Shown here piece after piece: positions 16,657 to 24,777 of a stretch of 60,302 nt of DNA (the stretch's first letter is position 1; the number at the start of each line of letters is the position of its first letter). A program made the position numbers and the translations under genes. Where the stretch lies: NCBI RefSeq assembly GCF_016654015.1, contig NZ_JAEPWM010000017.1:1-60302 (forward strand), given 5' to 3'. Source of the stretch: Ramlibacter ginsenosidimutans. Lineage in GTDB: Bacteria > Pseudomonadota > Gammaproteobacteria > Burkholderiales > Burkholderiaceae_C. The notes beneath the pieces are model-generated. The model made no database searches, was not told the origin of the DNA, and saw nothing but the letters and a program-made list of their open reading frames with translations.

Positions 16657-17900
16657 ACATGCGCGCAGTGACCACCAGCATCGCGCGGGTCGGCGCGTTC
16701 GCCATTGTCCTGGCCCTCGCCGCGTGCGGCGGCGGCGGCTCCGGCGGCTCGTCGCCGAACGGAAGTTCAGCGTCGTCGGCTCCCGCGGGGCCCGCGGTCA
16801 GCCTGCCCGCCTCGCCTCCCGCTCGCAACGCAGTGGCCCTGGTCGCCGACCAGGGCATCGACGGCACGGCCGTCAACACGCCCTTCGTGGACGTCGTCGT
16901 CTGCATGCCCGGCTCCTCGACCTGCCGGACCATCGACCACGTGATGGTCGACACCGGCTCCTACGGCCTGCGCCTCGCGGCCTCCGCCCTGGATGCGCAG
17001 ATGACGCTGCCCACGGTCACCGCACCCAACGGCGCACCGCTGGCCGAGTGCGCCGGCTTCGTGAGCGGCTTCGCCTGGGGGTCGGTGCGCAAGGCCGACG
17101 TGCAGATCGGCGGCGAATCGGCCGTGGGCGTGGCCGTGCAGGTCGTCGACGACAGGAACCCCGAGTTTTCGACCATTCCCTCCCCCTGCACCGCCACCGG
17201 CCCCAACATGAGCGTGGGCAACGGCGCCAAGGGCATCCTGGGCGTGGGCTTCCAGCGGCAGGACTGCGGAGCGGCCTGTACCAACAGCACCGCGCCCAAC
17301 GTGTACTACGCCTGTTCGGGCAACGGCAGCTGCGCCAGCTCGCTGGCCCCGCTCAGCTCGCAGGTCACCAACCCGGTTGCGCTGTTTGCGACCGACAACA
17401 ACGGCGTCGCGATCAGCATGCCGCAGGTGCCCCCCGGAGGCGCGTCGAAGGCGACCGGACTGCTCGTGTTCGGCATCGGCACGGCCGCGAACAACCAGCT
17501 GGGCAGCGCCCAGCAGTACACCCCCAACGCGAAGGGCAACCTCAGCATCGCGTACAAGGGCAGCACGGTGGACGGCTTCATCGACAGCGGCTCCAACGGC
17601 ATCTTCGTGCACGACGCGTCGATCCCGTCATGTGCCGGCGGCGGCTTCTACTGCCCGCCGACCCCGCTGGCGCTGTCGGCCACCGTCACCGGGGCGAACG
17701 GCGCGACGAAGGAGATTCCGTTCCAGGTCGAAAACGTCGCGATGCTGCCCCGCTCCACGGCTGCCGCGCACCTCGCCGGCGACCTGGGACTGTCCTCCAG
17801 TTTCGACTGGGGCCTGCCCTTCTTCTTCGGCCGCACGGTGTTCGTGGCCATCCAGGGTGCCAGCACGCCGTGGGGCGTGGGGCCGTACTGGGCGTTCTGA
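16653..17900 (+). CDS. DUF3443 family lipoprotein, aspartic-protease-like
   Basis: A 415-residue lipoprotein. The signal peptide ends in a lipobox-like LALAAC followed by a GGGGSGG linker. Two motifs resembling the active-site loops of pepsin-type proteases are visible: VMVDTGSYGLRL near residue 100 and FIDSGSNGIFV near residue 315. The chain contains several Cys pairs (CMPGSSTC, CGAAC, CSGNGSC) that could form disulfides, and ends VGPYWAF. The start is GTG 16653, overlapping the previous stop; ATG 16659 is an alternative. A strong hairpin follows the gene. Confidence 0.82.
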   Translation: MNMRAVTTSIARVGAFAIVLALAACGGGGSGGSSPNGSSASSAPAGPAVSLPASPPARNAVALVADQGIDGTAVNTPFVDVVVCMPGSSTCRTIDHVMVDTGSYGLRLAASALDAQMTLPTVTAPNGAPLAECAGFVSGFAWGSVRKADVQIGGESAVGVAVQVVDDRNPEFSTIPSPCTATGPNMSVGNGAKGILGVGFQRQDCGAACTNSTAPNVYYACSGNGSCASSLAPLSSQVTNPVALFATDNNGVAISMPQVPPGGASKATGLLVFGIGTAANNQLGSAQQYTPNAKGNLSIAYKGSTVDGFIDSGSNGIFVHDASIPSCAGGGFYCPPTPLALSATVTGANGATKEIPFQVENVAMLPRSTAAAHLAGDLGLSSSFDWGLPFFFGRTVFVAIQGASTPWGVGPYWAF

Positions 17901-17908
17901 GGCTGCGC

Positions 17909-17931
17909 GGGGAGGCCCGACCGGGCTCCCC
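17909..17931. terminator. GC hairpin between converging genes
   Basis: GGGGAGGCCC-GACC-GGGCTCCCC forms a strong stem with one bulge, between the stop of the DUF3443 gene (17900) and the stop of the leftward receptor gene (17949). There is no T-tract, so it may pause or protect RNA rather than terminate intrinsically. Confidence 0.4.
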
Positions 17932-17948
17932 ACTCCCCGCTCCCCGGC

Positions 17949-19067
17949 TCAATGCGCGAAGGAGCCGTCCTTGCGGATCATCGACAGCGCCACGAAGCGC
18001 GAGCCCAGGTTGTTCTGCGGGCCGTAGCTGATGGCGAAGCCGCCGAGGTCCTCGTTGTTCAGGCCCTTGAGCGTGGTGATCAGGCGGGCGCGCGTCAGCG
18101 GCGGCGCGGTCTTCTGGAGGGCGGCGACGACCAGCTTCGCGGTGAGGAAGCCTTCCATGCTGTTGTAGCTGAACTTGCCGGCGTCCTGCGCGCCCACGAC
18201 CTTCTGGTATTCACGCACCACCGGGTTGCCCAGCTCGGTGAAGGGGTAGGGCACGACCTGGCTCACGATCACGCCGGCCGCTTCGTCCCCGAGGTCCGCG
18301 TGCAGGCCGGAGGCGACGCTCAGCACGAAGAACTGCGGCTGCACGCCCTTGGCGCGGATGCCGCGGACCAGGGCCGCGGCGGGCTTGGACTGGCCGAAGT
18401 ACATCACCGCTTGCGGCGTCTGCGCCGCGACGGTCTCCACGGCCTTGGCGACGTCGACGGTGCCGCGCGGGACCGGTGCCAGCGCCACCGGCGCACTGCC
18501 CCGCTTCTTCAGCGCCACGTTGAGTGCCTCCACGCTCTCCTTGCCGAAAGCGTCGTCCTGGTAGGCGGCGGCGATGCGCGTGATGCCGATGGTCCACGCG
18601 TGGTTCACCGCCGCCTCGATCTCGTCGCCGGTGCTCGCGCGCAGGTGGAACAGGTTCTCCACGTACGGGTCGCGCAACGACTTCGCGCCGCTGGTGTTGC
18701 CGATCTCCGCGATGCCCGACGCCTGCAGCATCGGAATGATCTTCTGCACGTTGGCCGTGCCGCGGTAGCCCACGAGCGCCAGTGCGTTCTGCTCGATCAG
18801 CGCCTTCGTGTTCTCCGCCGTGCGGTCCGGGCTGAAGCCGTCGTCCAGCACGACCAGCTTGATCTTTTCCCCGCGGATGCCGCCCTTGCGGTTCACCTCG
18901 TCGAACAGCGCCGACATGCCGCGCACGTAGTCCTTCGTGAGGGCGGCCGAGGTGCCCGAGAGGTCGCCGGAGGTGCCCAGCACGATGTCGGCAAGGGCCA
19001 GGGCGGGCGCGAACAGCGCGCACAAGGCGAGGGCGCGGCCGCAGCGGGCCAGCGTGGATGCATGCAT
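17949..19067 (-). CDS. Branched-chain amino acid-type ABC transporter substrate-binding protein
   Basis: A 372-residue periplasmic receptor of the LivK/peripla_BP_6 family. The signal peptide (MHASTLARCGRALALCALFAPALALA) is followed by DIVLGTSGDLSGTSAALTKDYVRGMSALFDEVNRKGGIRG and the usual LVVLDDGFSPDRTAENTKALIEQ block. ATG 19067 is preceded by GGGAG; the upstream in-frame extension is not expected to be translated. No permease or ATPase genes are next to it, so it is an orphan that would have to use a transporter encoded elsewhere. The ligand is unknown; the family binds amino acids, amides and aromatic acids. Confidence 0.9.
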   Translation of the reverse strand: MHASTLARCGRALALCALFAPALALADIVLGTSGDLSGTSAALTKDYVRGMSALFDEVNRKGGIRGEKIKLVVLDDGFSPDRTAENTKALIEQNALALVGYRGTANVQKIIPMLQASGIAEIGNTSGAKSLRDPYVENLFHLRASTGDEIEAAVNHAWTIGITRIAAAYQDDAFGKESVEALNVALKKRGSAPVALAPVPRGTVDVAKAVETVAAQTPQAVMYFGQSKPAAALVRGIRAKGVQPQFFVLSVASGLHADLGDEAAGVIVSQVVPYPFTELGNPVVREYQKVVGAQDAGKFSYNSMEGFLTAKLVVAALQKTAPPLTRARLITTLKGLNNEDLGGFAISYGPQNNLGSRFVALSMIRKDGSFAH

Positions 19068-19269
19068 GGAGATCTCCCGTCGAAGGCTGATGGATACCAA
19101 AGCCCAGCCGTTCCCGCACGCTAGCCGATAGCGCGCGCTTCTTGAATCGGTGGCTGCCTTATCTGTCGCGTGCGCGCCGCGATCGCGCGGGTTTCATCAC
19201 TTTTTCAGTACAGCGGGCCGCCGGGCCGGTCGGCGCAGCGCGGGCCAGTACAGCCGCTAAGCTCGCCGC

Positions 19270-19941
19270 ATGCAACACCGGCCTGTCCTCATGGCCACGC
19301 TGCTGGCGGCGGTGGCCGGCTGGGTGGACGCCCTGGGCTTCTTCGCCCTGGCCGGCGTGTTCACCGCACACCTCACGGGCAACCTGGTGCTGATCGGGCA
19401 GCAGTTGATCCGCACCGAGAGCGGTTTCCTCCCCAAGCTGCTGGTGTTCCCGGCCTTCTTCGCCGGCGTGGCGCTCGCGGCGCTGCTGCACGCGCATCGC
19501 AAGGCGCGCGGGCGCTCGTCGGTGCGCGCACTGCTGCTGGCCGAGGCGGTCGCCGTCGTGGCCTTCATGCTGGCCGGCCACGTTGCGGGGCCCGTGAAGG
19601 AGGGCGAGAACATGGGGACGCTGGCGCTCGTGGCGGTGGTGCTGGGCGCCATGGCCATGGGCGTGCAGAACGCCGAAGGGCGGCTCGCGCTGCGCGAGCT
19701 CGGCTCCACGGCGGTCATGACTTCCAACATCACGCAGGTGATGCTCGACGTGGTCAACGCCCTGCGCACCCGGGGGCCCGAGCGGCAGCGGTCGATGCGG
19801 CGCGCACGGCGGCAGGTGTTGCCGATCGCAGCGTTCGCCCTTGGCGCGATCCTCGCGGCCTACGCTTACCTGGCCTTCGGCTTCTGGGGGCTGCTGCCTG
19901 CGGCACTCGCGCTGCTGGCGCTCGCCGCGCTGGCGGACTGA
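19270..19941 (+). CDS. DUF1275 (YoaK) family membrane protein
   Basis: A 223-residue inner-membrane protein with about six hydrophobic helices. It begins with the family motif: LLAAVAGWVDALGFFALAGVFTAHLTGNLV, then VQNAEGRLALRELGSTAVMTSNITQ. Length is standard. The role of YoaK proteins is not established; they are thought to be small-molecule permeases. The gene stands alone between the divergent LivK-like gene and a leftward lipoprotein gene. Confidence 0.88.
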   Translation: MQHRPVLMATLLAAVAGWVDALGFFALAGVFTAHLTGNLVLIGQQLIRTESGFLPKLLVFPAFFAGVALAALLHAHRKARGRSSVRALLLAEAVAVVAFMLAGHVAGPVKEGENMGTLALVAVVLGAMAMGVQNAEGRLALRELGSTAVMTSNITQVMLDVVNALRTRGPERQRSMRRARRQVLPIAAFALGAILAAYAYLAFGFWGLLPAALALLALAALAD

Positions 19942-19960
19942 TCGCGGCCGGCACGCGGGC

Positions 19961-20323
19961 TCACTGCAGCGTGGTCCCGTAGGTCTGCTTGGCATTGGCG
20001 CAGTTCGGGTCCGTCGGCAGCACGTTCGAGATGCCGACGGCGCCGGGCGACTGTCCCTGGCTCACCGGCCAGGTCTCGCCCGGATGCAGCACGCGGCTGG
20101 GCAGCGCGGCCGTCCAGGCGCACTTGTCGACGGTGCTGCGGTTCACCAGCAGCGTGACCGGGTAGCCGTAGCCGGCCGCGTCGTATTGCCACCAGGTTTC
20201 CATGAACACGCCCGGATGGCGGTCGAACGCGAACGAGCTTTGCATGGTCGGTGCGTAGACGCAGGCCGTGAGCGCGCTGGCTGCCACCGCGAGCAGCACG
20301 CCCACGCGGGGAGCGATCTTCAT
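19961..20323 (-). CDS. Small lipoprotein of unknown function
   Basis: A 120-residue protein with a lipoprotein signal (MKIAPRVGVLLAVAASALTAC). The mature part contains VFMETWWQYDAAGYGYPVTLLVNRSTVDKCAWTAALPSRVLHPGETW, with no domain that I recognise. ATG 20323 follows AAGGA at good spacing, which rules out a longer reading from 20407. It is divergent from the lipoprotein methyltransferase gene; the palindrome at 20404-20421 lies between them. Confidence 0.75.
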   Translation of the reverse strand: MKIAPRVGVLLAVAASALTACVYAPTMQSSFAFDRHPGVFMETWWQYDAAGYGYPVTLLVNRSTVDKCAWTAALPSRVLHPGETWPVSQGQSPGAVGISNVLPTDPNCANAKQTYGTTLQ

Positions 20324-20403
20324 GCGGAGTCCTTTCGTGAACGTTGCGGTGCGCACGGGAATGCGTCGCGCTGCCCACATGATTGCGCTTCGCCTGCAAC
20401 CGC

Positions 20404-20421
20404 GCATGGGACCTTGGTCCC
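20404..20421. promoter_or_regulatory. CCWWGGTCYCAT motif, site 1
   Basis: GCATGGGACCTTGGTCCC, with a perfect 14-bp palindrome GGGACCTTGGTCCC at 20408-20421, lies between the divergent starts at 20323 and 20465. Similar sites are found upstream of 46015, 46490 and 48560. See findings. Confidence 0.5.
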
Positions 20422-20464
20422 AGGCGCGTGCGACGACAATGCGTCATCCAGCCAGGAGCTCCCC

Positions 20465-21271
20465 ATGCGTCACCTTGCCGCGCTCGCCCTCGCAGCGTCC
20501 GTTCTCGCCGCCTGTGCCACGACGCCGCAGTCGTTCGACACGACCAGCCGCTACCAGGCCATCGTCGCTGCTCCGGACCGGTCGGAGGCCGATCGTCGCA
20601 ACGACGTGCGCCGCAAGCCGGTCGAGATGCTCGCGTTCCTGGGCGTGCAGCCGGGGATGGTGGTGGAGGACGTGAGCGCGGGACGCGGCTACACCAGCGA
20701 GCTGCTGGCGCGGGCGGTCGCGCCCGAGGGCAAGGTGTACGCGCAGACCGCGCCGCGCAACCCGGCCCGCATGCCGCCGCCCCAGCCCGAAGGCGCGTCC
20801 GCACCGCCCATGCCCACCGCGCCCGCGGTGACGCCGACCCTCGCCGAGCGCATGCGCAATCCCGCGCTCGCCACCGTGCTCGTGCCGGTGACGCGTCCCT
20901 TCGAGGACCCCGTGCCGCCCGAAGCGCAAAGCCGGCTGGACCTCGTCACGCTGATGTTCAACTACCACGACTTCGGCCATCTCGGCGTGGACCGCGCGCA
21001 GCTGAACGCCGCCGTGTTCCGCGCGCTGAAGCCCGGGGGCAGCTACGTGATCGCGGACCACTCCGGTCGCGCGGGCACCGGCATCACCGAGTCGGGCACC
21101 TTGCACCGCGTCGAGGAAGCGCTGGTCGTACGCGAGGTCGAGGCCGCGGGCTTCCGGCTCGAGTCGTCCGGCGACTTCCTGCGCAATCCGGCCGACCCGC
21201 GCGACCGCAACACGCCCGAGCCGCCCATGCCCAAGGACGAATTCGTGCTGCGCTTCGTGAAGCCGCGGTGA
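20465..21271 (+). CDS. Lipoprotein with class I SAM-methyltransferase fold
   Basis: A 268-residue protein. The N-terminus MRHLAALALAASVLAACATTPQ carries a clear lipobox. The rest follows the class I methyltransferase order: motif I VVEDVSAGRGYTSELLARAV, motif II region GKVYAQTAP, motif IV LVTLMFNYHDFGHL, and post-IV ALKPGGSYVIADHSGRAGTG. A Pro-rich insert (PPPQPEGASAPPMPTAPAVTP, about residues 100-120) interrupts the fold after strand 2. Motif I is degenerate relative to the usual D-x-G-x-G-x-G (D-V-S-A-G-R-G). A SAM-dependent enzyme is unexpected outside the cytoplasm, so a non-methyltransferase role is possible. AGGAG precedes the start. Confidence 0.8.
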   Translation: MRHLAALALAASVLAACATTPQSFDTTSRYQAIVAAPDRSEADRRNDVRRKPVEMLAFLGVQPGMVVEDVSAGRGYTSELLARAVAPEGKVYAQTAPRNPARMPPPQPEGASAPPMPTAPAVTPTLAERMRNPALATVLVPVTRPFEDPVPPEAQSRLDLVTLMFNYHDFGHLGVDRAQLNAAVFRALKPGGSYVIADHSGRAGTGITESGTLHRVEEALVVREVEAAGFRLESSGDFLRNPADPRDRNTPEPPMPKDEFVLRFVKPR

Positions 21272-21293
21272 TGGCGGCGCCCGGCGCTGCGCC

Positions 21294-21800
21294 TCAGAGC
21301 TCGCTCGCGTCCTTGCCGGCGGCAGCCTTGATCACCAGCCGCAGTTGCGGGCGGCGCGCGTCGCCGGTGCGCTGCAGGTAGACCTCCATCGCGTCGGAGT
21401 TCCAGGTCGCGTACGCGCCCTCGGGGCCTTGCGACGCGAGCTCCGGGCCCCAGGTCCTGCGTCCCCAGGACAGCAGGGCGTCGTAGGCGTGCGCGTCCGC
21501 ATCGGCCGGCGCGAGGTACTCGATGCGCCGCAGCTCGCCTTCCGCGAAGAAGTAGGTGGGCGCCATGGCGACGCCGGCCAGCGCGGCCGGCGGCCCGGCC
21601 CAGCTGCCGACCAGTCCGCCGGCCAGGCGCACGGCGCGATGCACGGGCCGCAGCCCGGGCACGGCTTGCTGCAACTGCTGCGGCGTCATCCCGAGCTGCA
21701 CGGTATCGGGCAGGTCTTGCGCCTGCGCGCTGGCCAGCAGCGCGGCGAGGCAGGCGAGCGCGAACGCGTGACGCCAGGTCGAAAGGGTGGGGTACTGCAT
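21294..21800 (-). CDS. Exported hypothetical protein, 168 aa
   Basis: The signal peptide (RHAFALACLAALLASAQAQ) is followed by DLPDTVQLGMTPQQLQQAVPGLRPV, a pattern seen in small periplasmic proteins of the SmpA/OmlA-like type in which a short repeat measures a bacterial surface feature; assignment to that fold is only a guess. Later segments (YFFAEGELRRIEYLAP, WGRRTWGPELASQGPEGAYATWNSDAMEVYLQ) fit a small alpha/beta domain. The gene converges on the methyltransferase lipoprotein gene. Confidence 0.65.
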   Translation of the reverse strand: MQYPTLSTWRHAFALACLAALLASAQAQDLPDTVQLGMTPQQLQQAVPGLRPVHRAVRLAGGLVGSWAGPPAALAGVAMAPTYFFAEGELRRIEYLAPADADAHAYDALLSWGRRTWGPELASQGPEGAYATWNSDAMEVYLQRTGDARRPQLRLVIKAAAGKDASEL

Positions 21801-21837
21801 GGAGCGAAGCGAAGGGGCCGGCGGGATGCGCGGGCCC

Positions 21838-22044
21838 TCAACAGAAGATGAGCGCGAGCCAGGCCGGATCGTCGAGCACGTTCAGGATGACGAAGACGCC
21901 GACGCGGTAGGCCCAGAACTCTGCGCGGGCAATGAACTCGGCCGTGAACACGGATGCCAGTGTAAGCGCAGCGCCGCAGTCGGGGCGGCGGCTGCCGATG
22001 CGCAGCAGCGGTGCCGAAAGTGCCCGGCCATTGCGCGGATGCAT
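21838..22044 (-). CDS. Possible small membrane protein
   Basis: A 68-codon frame whose C-terminal half (AEFIARAEFWAYRVGVFVILNVLDDPAWLALIFC) looks like a helix-turn-hydrophobic segment of a real small protein, while the N-terminal part is composition-driven. The true start may be further in. It occupies the otherwise empty 21801-22177 interval upstream of TctA, on the opposite strand. It could also be a remnant of a longer gene. Codon composition alone does not settle this. Confidence 0.3.
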   Translation of the reverse strand: MHPRNGRALSAPLLRIGSRRPDCGAALTLASVFTAEFIARAEFWAYRVGVFVILNVLDDPAWLALIFC

Positions 22045-22103
22045 TCTTTCAACCGACAGGGCTTACCCCGACGGTCTTCCCCCGGGGCGGCAATGCGGAT
22101 ATA

Positions 22104-22137
22104 GTTTTGCACAAATAAAGATCGGTTTGTACAAAAC
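22104..22137. promoter_or_regulatory. Operator-like dyad upstream of tctA
   Basis: GTTTTGCACAAA (22104-22115) and TTTGTACAAAAC (22126-22137) form an 11/12 inverted repeat, in an AT-rich patch 40-75 nt before the TctA start. The right arm is itself part of a near-palindrome CGGTTTGTACAAAACCG. The arms resemble TTGTACAA-type sites used by GntR (FadR/VanR) regulators. No regulator gene is adjacent. Confidence 0.5.
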
Positions 22138-22177
22138 CGGTCAGTCCTTTCGCCGCCCAACCTCGCTGACTGCCCCG

Positions 22178-23713
22178 ATGGAAGTTATCCACAATCTCGC
22201 GTTCGGCTTCTCGCACGCCCTGACGCTTCACAACCTGATGTACTGCGCGATCGGGTGCGTGGTCGGCACCCTGGTCGGGCTGCTGCCCGGCCTCGGCCCG
22301 CTGGCGACCATCTCGATCCTGTTGCCGCTGACGTATTCCATTCCCACGGGTGGCGCGCTGATCATGCTGGCCGGCATCTACTACGGTGCGCAGTACGGCG
22401 ACTCGGTGTCGGCGATCACGATGAAGATCCCGCACGCCAGCTCGATCGTGGGCTGCATCGACGGGTATGCGCTCACCCTGAAGGGCAGGACCGGCCTGGC
22501 GCTGTTCACCGCCGGCATCTCGAGCTTCATCGGCGGCACCGTCGCGATCATCGTGCTCGCCTGGTTCGCCCCCAAGCTGGGCGAGGTGGCCTTCCTGTTC
22601 GGGCCCGCCGACTACTGCGCGCTGATGCTCGTGGGCTTCATCTGCGTGAGCTTCGTGACGACGGGCAGCGTGCTCAACGGCCTGTCGATGTGCCTGATCG
22701 GCGTGCTGCTCGGGCAGGTCGGCACGGACGTGAACTCGGGCATGCAGCGTTTCACCATGGACCTGCCCTTCCTCGCGGACGGCCTCGGCGTGGTGAGCAT
22801 CGCGCTGGGCTGCTTCGGCATCGCGGAGATCACCAAGAACCTCGACGAGAAGACCGAGCGCACGCCCTTCAACGGAAAGATCAAGCTCATCCCGTCCTGG
22901 CCCGAGTTCAAGCGCATCATCCCCAGCGCACTGCGCGGCAGTGCCGTGGGCTCCTTCATGGGCATCCTGCCCGGGGGCGGCACCGTGATCGCGCAGTTCG
23001 CGGCCTACGCGCTGGAGCGCAAGGTCAGCAAGTACCGCAGCGAGATCGGCTACGGCGCGATCGAGGGGGTGGCGGGCTACGCGGCGGCCGACGAAGCGGC
23101 TGCGCGCACCAGCTTCATCCCGCTGATGTCCATCGGCATCCCGGAGAACGCGGTGATGGCGCTGATGATGGCCGCCTTCATCATCAAGGGCATCCAGCCG
23201 GGCCCCAACATGATCGCGGGCCACCCGGACCTGTTCTGGGGCCTGGTCGCCTCCATGTGGATCGGCAACGTGTTCCTGGTGGTGCTGAACGTGCCGCTGG
23301 TGCGCTACTGGCTGTCGGTGTTCAAGATCCCGTACGTGGTCCTGTTCCCCTGCATCCTGTTCTTCTGCTGCATCGGGACCTACTCGGTCAACAACAACGT
23401 CGACGACATCTTCATCACCGCGGCGTTCGGCCTCATGGGCTATCTCATGATGCGGCTGGAGCTGGACCCCGCGCCGCTGATGCTGGGCTTCATCCTGGGC
23501 CCGATGCTGGAAGAGAACTTCCGCCGCGCCCTGCTGCTGTCCCGCGGCAGCTTCGCGACCTTTGTGGACCGTCCCATCAGCGGCACGCTCATGGGCATCG
23601 TCGCGCTCTTCATCGTCTGGCAGCTGGTCGCGTTCTTCCTCAAGGTGCGCAGCGACCGCGCCTCGCCGGCCGCGGCGGAACCGCCGCCCAAGACGAGGGA
23701 AGCAGGCGCCTGA
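22178..23713 (+). CDS. tctA: Tripartite tricarboxylate transporter permease TctA
   Basis: A 511-residue inner-membrane permease, the large subunit of TTT importers, which take up carboxylates delivered by Bug/TctC receptors. Family landmarks are IGCVVGTLVGLLPGLGPLATISILLPLT, AGIYYGAQYGDSVSAI, GSFMGILPGGGTVIAQFAAYALERK and PENAVMALMMAAFIIKGIQPGPNM, followed by LGPMLEENFRRALLLSRG. About a dozen hydrophobic segments are visible. The small subunit TctB, usually encoded directly upstream, is missing here, and the closest Bug genes are at 8110, 9072 and 29205. The upstream dyad suggests local control. Confidence 0.93.
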   Translation: MEVIHNLAFGFSHALTLHNLMYCAIGCVVGTLVGLLPGLGPLATISILLPLTYSIPTGGALIMLAGIYYGAQYGDSVSAITMKIPHASSIVGCIDGYALTLKGRTGLALFTAGISSFIGGTVAIIVLAWFAPKLGEVAFLFGPADYCALMLVGFICVSFVTTGSVLNGLSMCLIGVLLGQVGTDVNSGMQRFTMDLPFLADGLGVVSIALGCFGIAEITKNLDEKTERTPFNGKIKLIPSWPEFKRIIPSALRGSAVGSFMGILPGGGTVIAQFAAYALERKVSKYRSEIGYGAIEGVAGYAAADEAAARTSFIPLMSIGIPENAVMALMMAAFIIKGIQPGPNMIAGHPDLFWGLVASMWIGNVFLVVLNVPLVRYWLSVFKIPYVVLFPCILFFCCIGTYSVNNNVDDIFITAAFGLMGYLMMRLELDPAPLMLGFILGPMLEENFRRALLLSRGSFATFVDRPISGTLMGIVALFIVWQLVAFFLKVRSDRASPAAAEPPPKTREAGA

Positions 23714-23758
23714 GATGCGCCGGCGCAGCTCCCGTGCGGGACGCTGCGCCTGCTTTCA

Positions 23759-24766
23759 TCACGCAGGCTGCATGCTCACCCGCCCGCGCTCCACTTCCAT
23801 GTTCCGCGCCAGCAGCTTCACGAGCGCATAGACCGTGTCGATGTGGGGCGTCGGCGTGTCGGTCATGCGGGCCAGCTCCGCCACCGAGCCGACCAGCGCG
23901 TCGATCTCCGGCGCGCGGCCCGCTTCGATGTCCTGCAGCATCGAGGTCTTGTGCCGCCCGACCTTCTCCGCACCGGCGATGCGCTTGTCCAGCGTGACGC
24001 GGAAGGAGATGCCCAGCTTCGCCGCCACGTCCTGCGCCTCGCGCATCATGTCGGCGGCAAGGCCGCGCGACAGCGAGTACTGGCAGATGTCGACCAGCGT
24101 CGCCTGCGTGAGCCCGCTGATCGGGTTGAACGTGAGGTTGCCCCACAGCTTCAGCCAGATCTCGGAGCGGATGTCGTCCAGCACCGGCGCCTTGAAGCCG
24201 GCGCGCGTGAAGCATTCGGAGATGCGCTGCACGCGCTCGCTGCTGCCGCCATCGAGCTCGCCCAGCGGGAAGCGGTCTCCCTCGATGTGGCGCACCACGC
24301 CGGGAGCGACCAGCTCCGACGCGGGGTACACGACGCAGCCGATCACGCGCTCGGGCGGGATGCGGCGCGCCAGTTCGCCGTCGCTGTCGACGCTGCGCAC
24401 CGGGCTGCCTTCGAGCGGGCCGCCGGTCTTGTGGAAGTACCAGAAGGGGATGCCGTTCTGCATGGTCACGACGGCCGTGTCGGGACCGAACAGGCGCGGC
24501 AGCTCCCCCGCGACGGCGGCGACCTGGTGCGCCTTGGTCGCGAGGATCACCAGGTCCTGCGGGCCTGCGGCGCCGTAGTCGTCGGTGGCGCGCACGTCGC
24601 GCGCGACCTGCTCGCTGCCGTCCGCGAACTGCAGGCGCATGCCGTGCTCGCGGATCGCGCGCAGGTTCTCGCCGCGCACGATGAACGTGACCTCCTCGCC
24701 CGCGAGCGCGAGTTTCGCGCCGACGTAGCCGCCGATGGCGCCGGCACCGATGATGGCAATCTTCAT
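23759..24766 (-). CDS. Ketopantoate reductase-like (PanE/ApbA family) oxidoreductase
   Basis: A 335-residue NADP-dependent reductase. The Rossmann start MKIAIIGAGAIGGYVGAKLALAG binds the cofactor, LVILATKAHQV and TMQNGIPFW are the usual next blocks, and the C-terminal helical domain has SEIWLKLWGNLTFNPISGLTQ with the catalytic Lys, then GRHKTSMLQDIEAGRAPEIDALVG. Family members outside pantothenate synthesis reduce other 2-keto acids. It lies 11 nt after a fumarylacetoacetase-family gene and downstream of an IclR gene, which points to carboxylic-acid catabolism rather than vitamin B5 synthesis. Confidence 0.88.
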   Translation of the reverse strand: MKIAIIGAGAIGGYVGAKLALAGEEVTFIVRGENLRAIREHGMRLQFADGSEQVARDVRATDDYGAAGPQDLVILATKAHQVAAVAGELPRLFGPDTAVVTMQNGIPFWYFHKTGGPLEGSPVRSVDSDGELARRIPPERVIGCVVYPASELVAPGVVRHIEGDRFPLGELDGGSSERVQRISECFTRAGFKAPVLDDIRSEIWLKLWGNLTFNPISGLTQATLVDICQYSLSRGLAADMMREAQDVAAKLGISFRVTLDKRIAGAEKVGRHKTSMLQDIEAGRAPEIDALVGSVAELARMTDTPTPHIDTVYALVKLLARNMEVERGRVSMQPA

Positions 24767-24777
24767 GGGGAAGCTCC

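Noticed and set aside
22183..22192. DnaA-box-like TTATCCACA
   Set aside because: It lies inside the first codons of tctA, is single, and there are no replication genes nearby.
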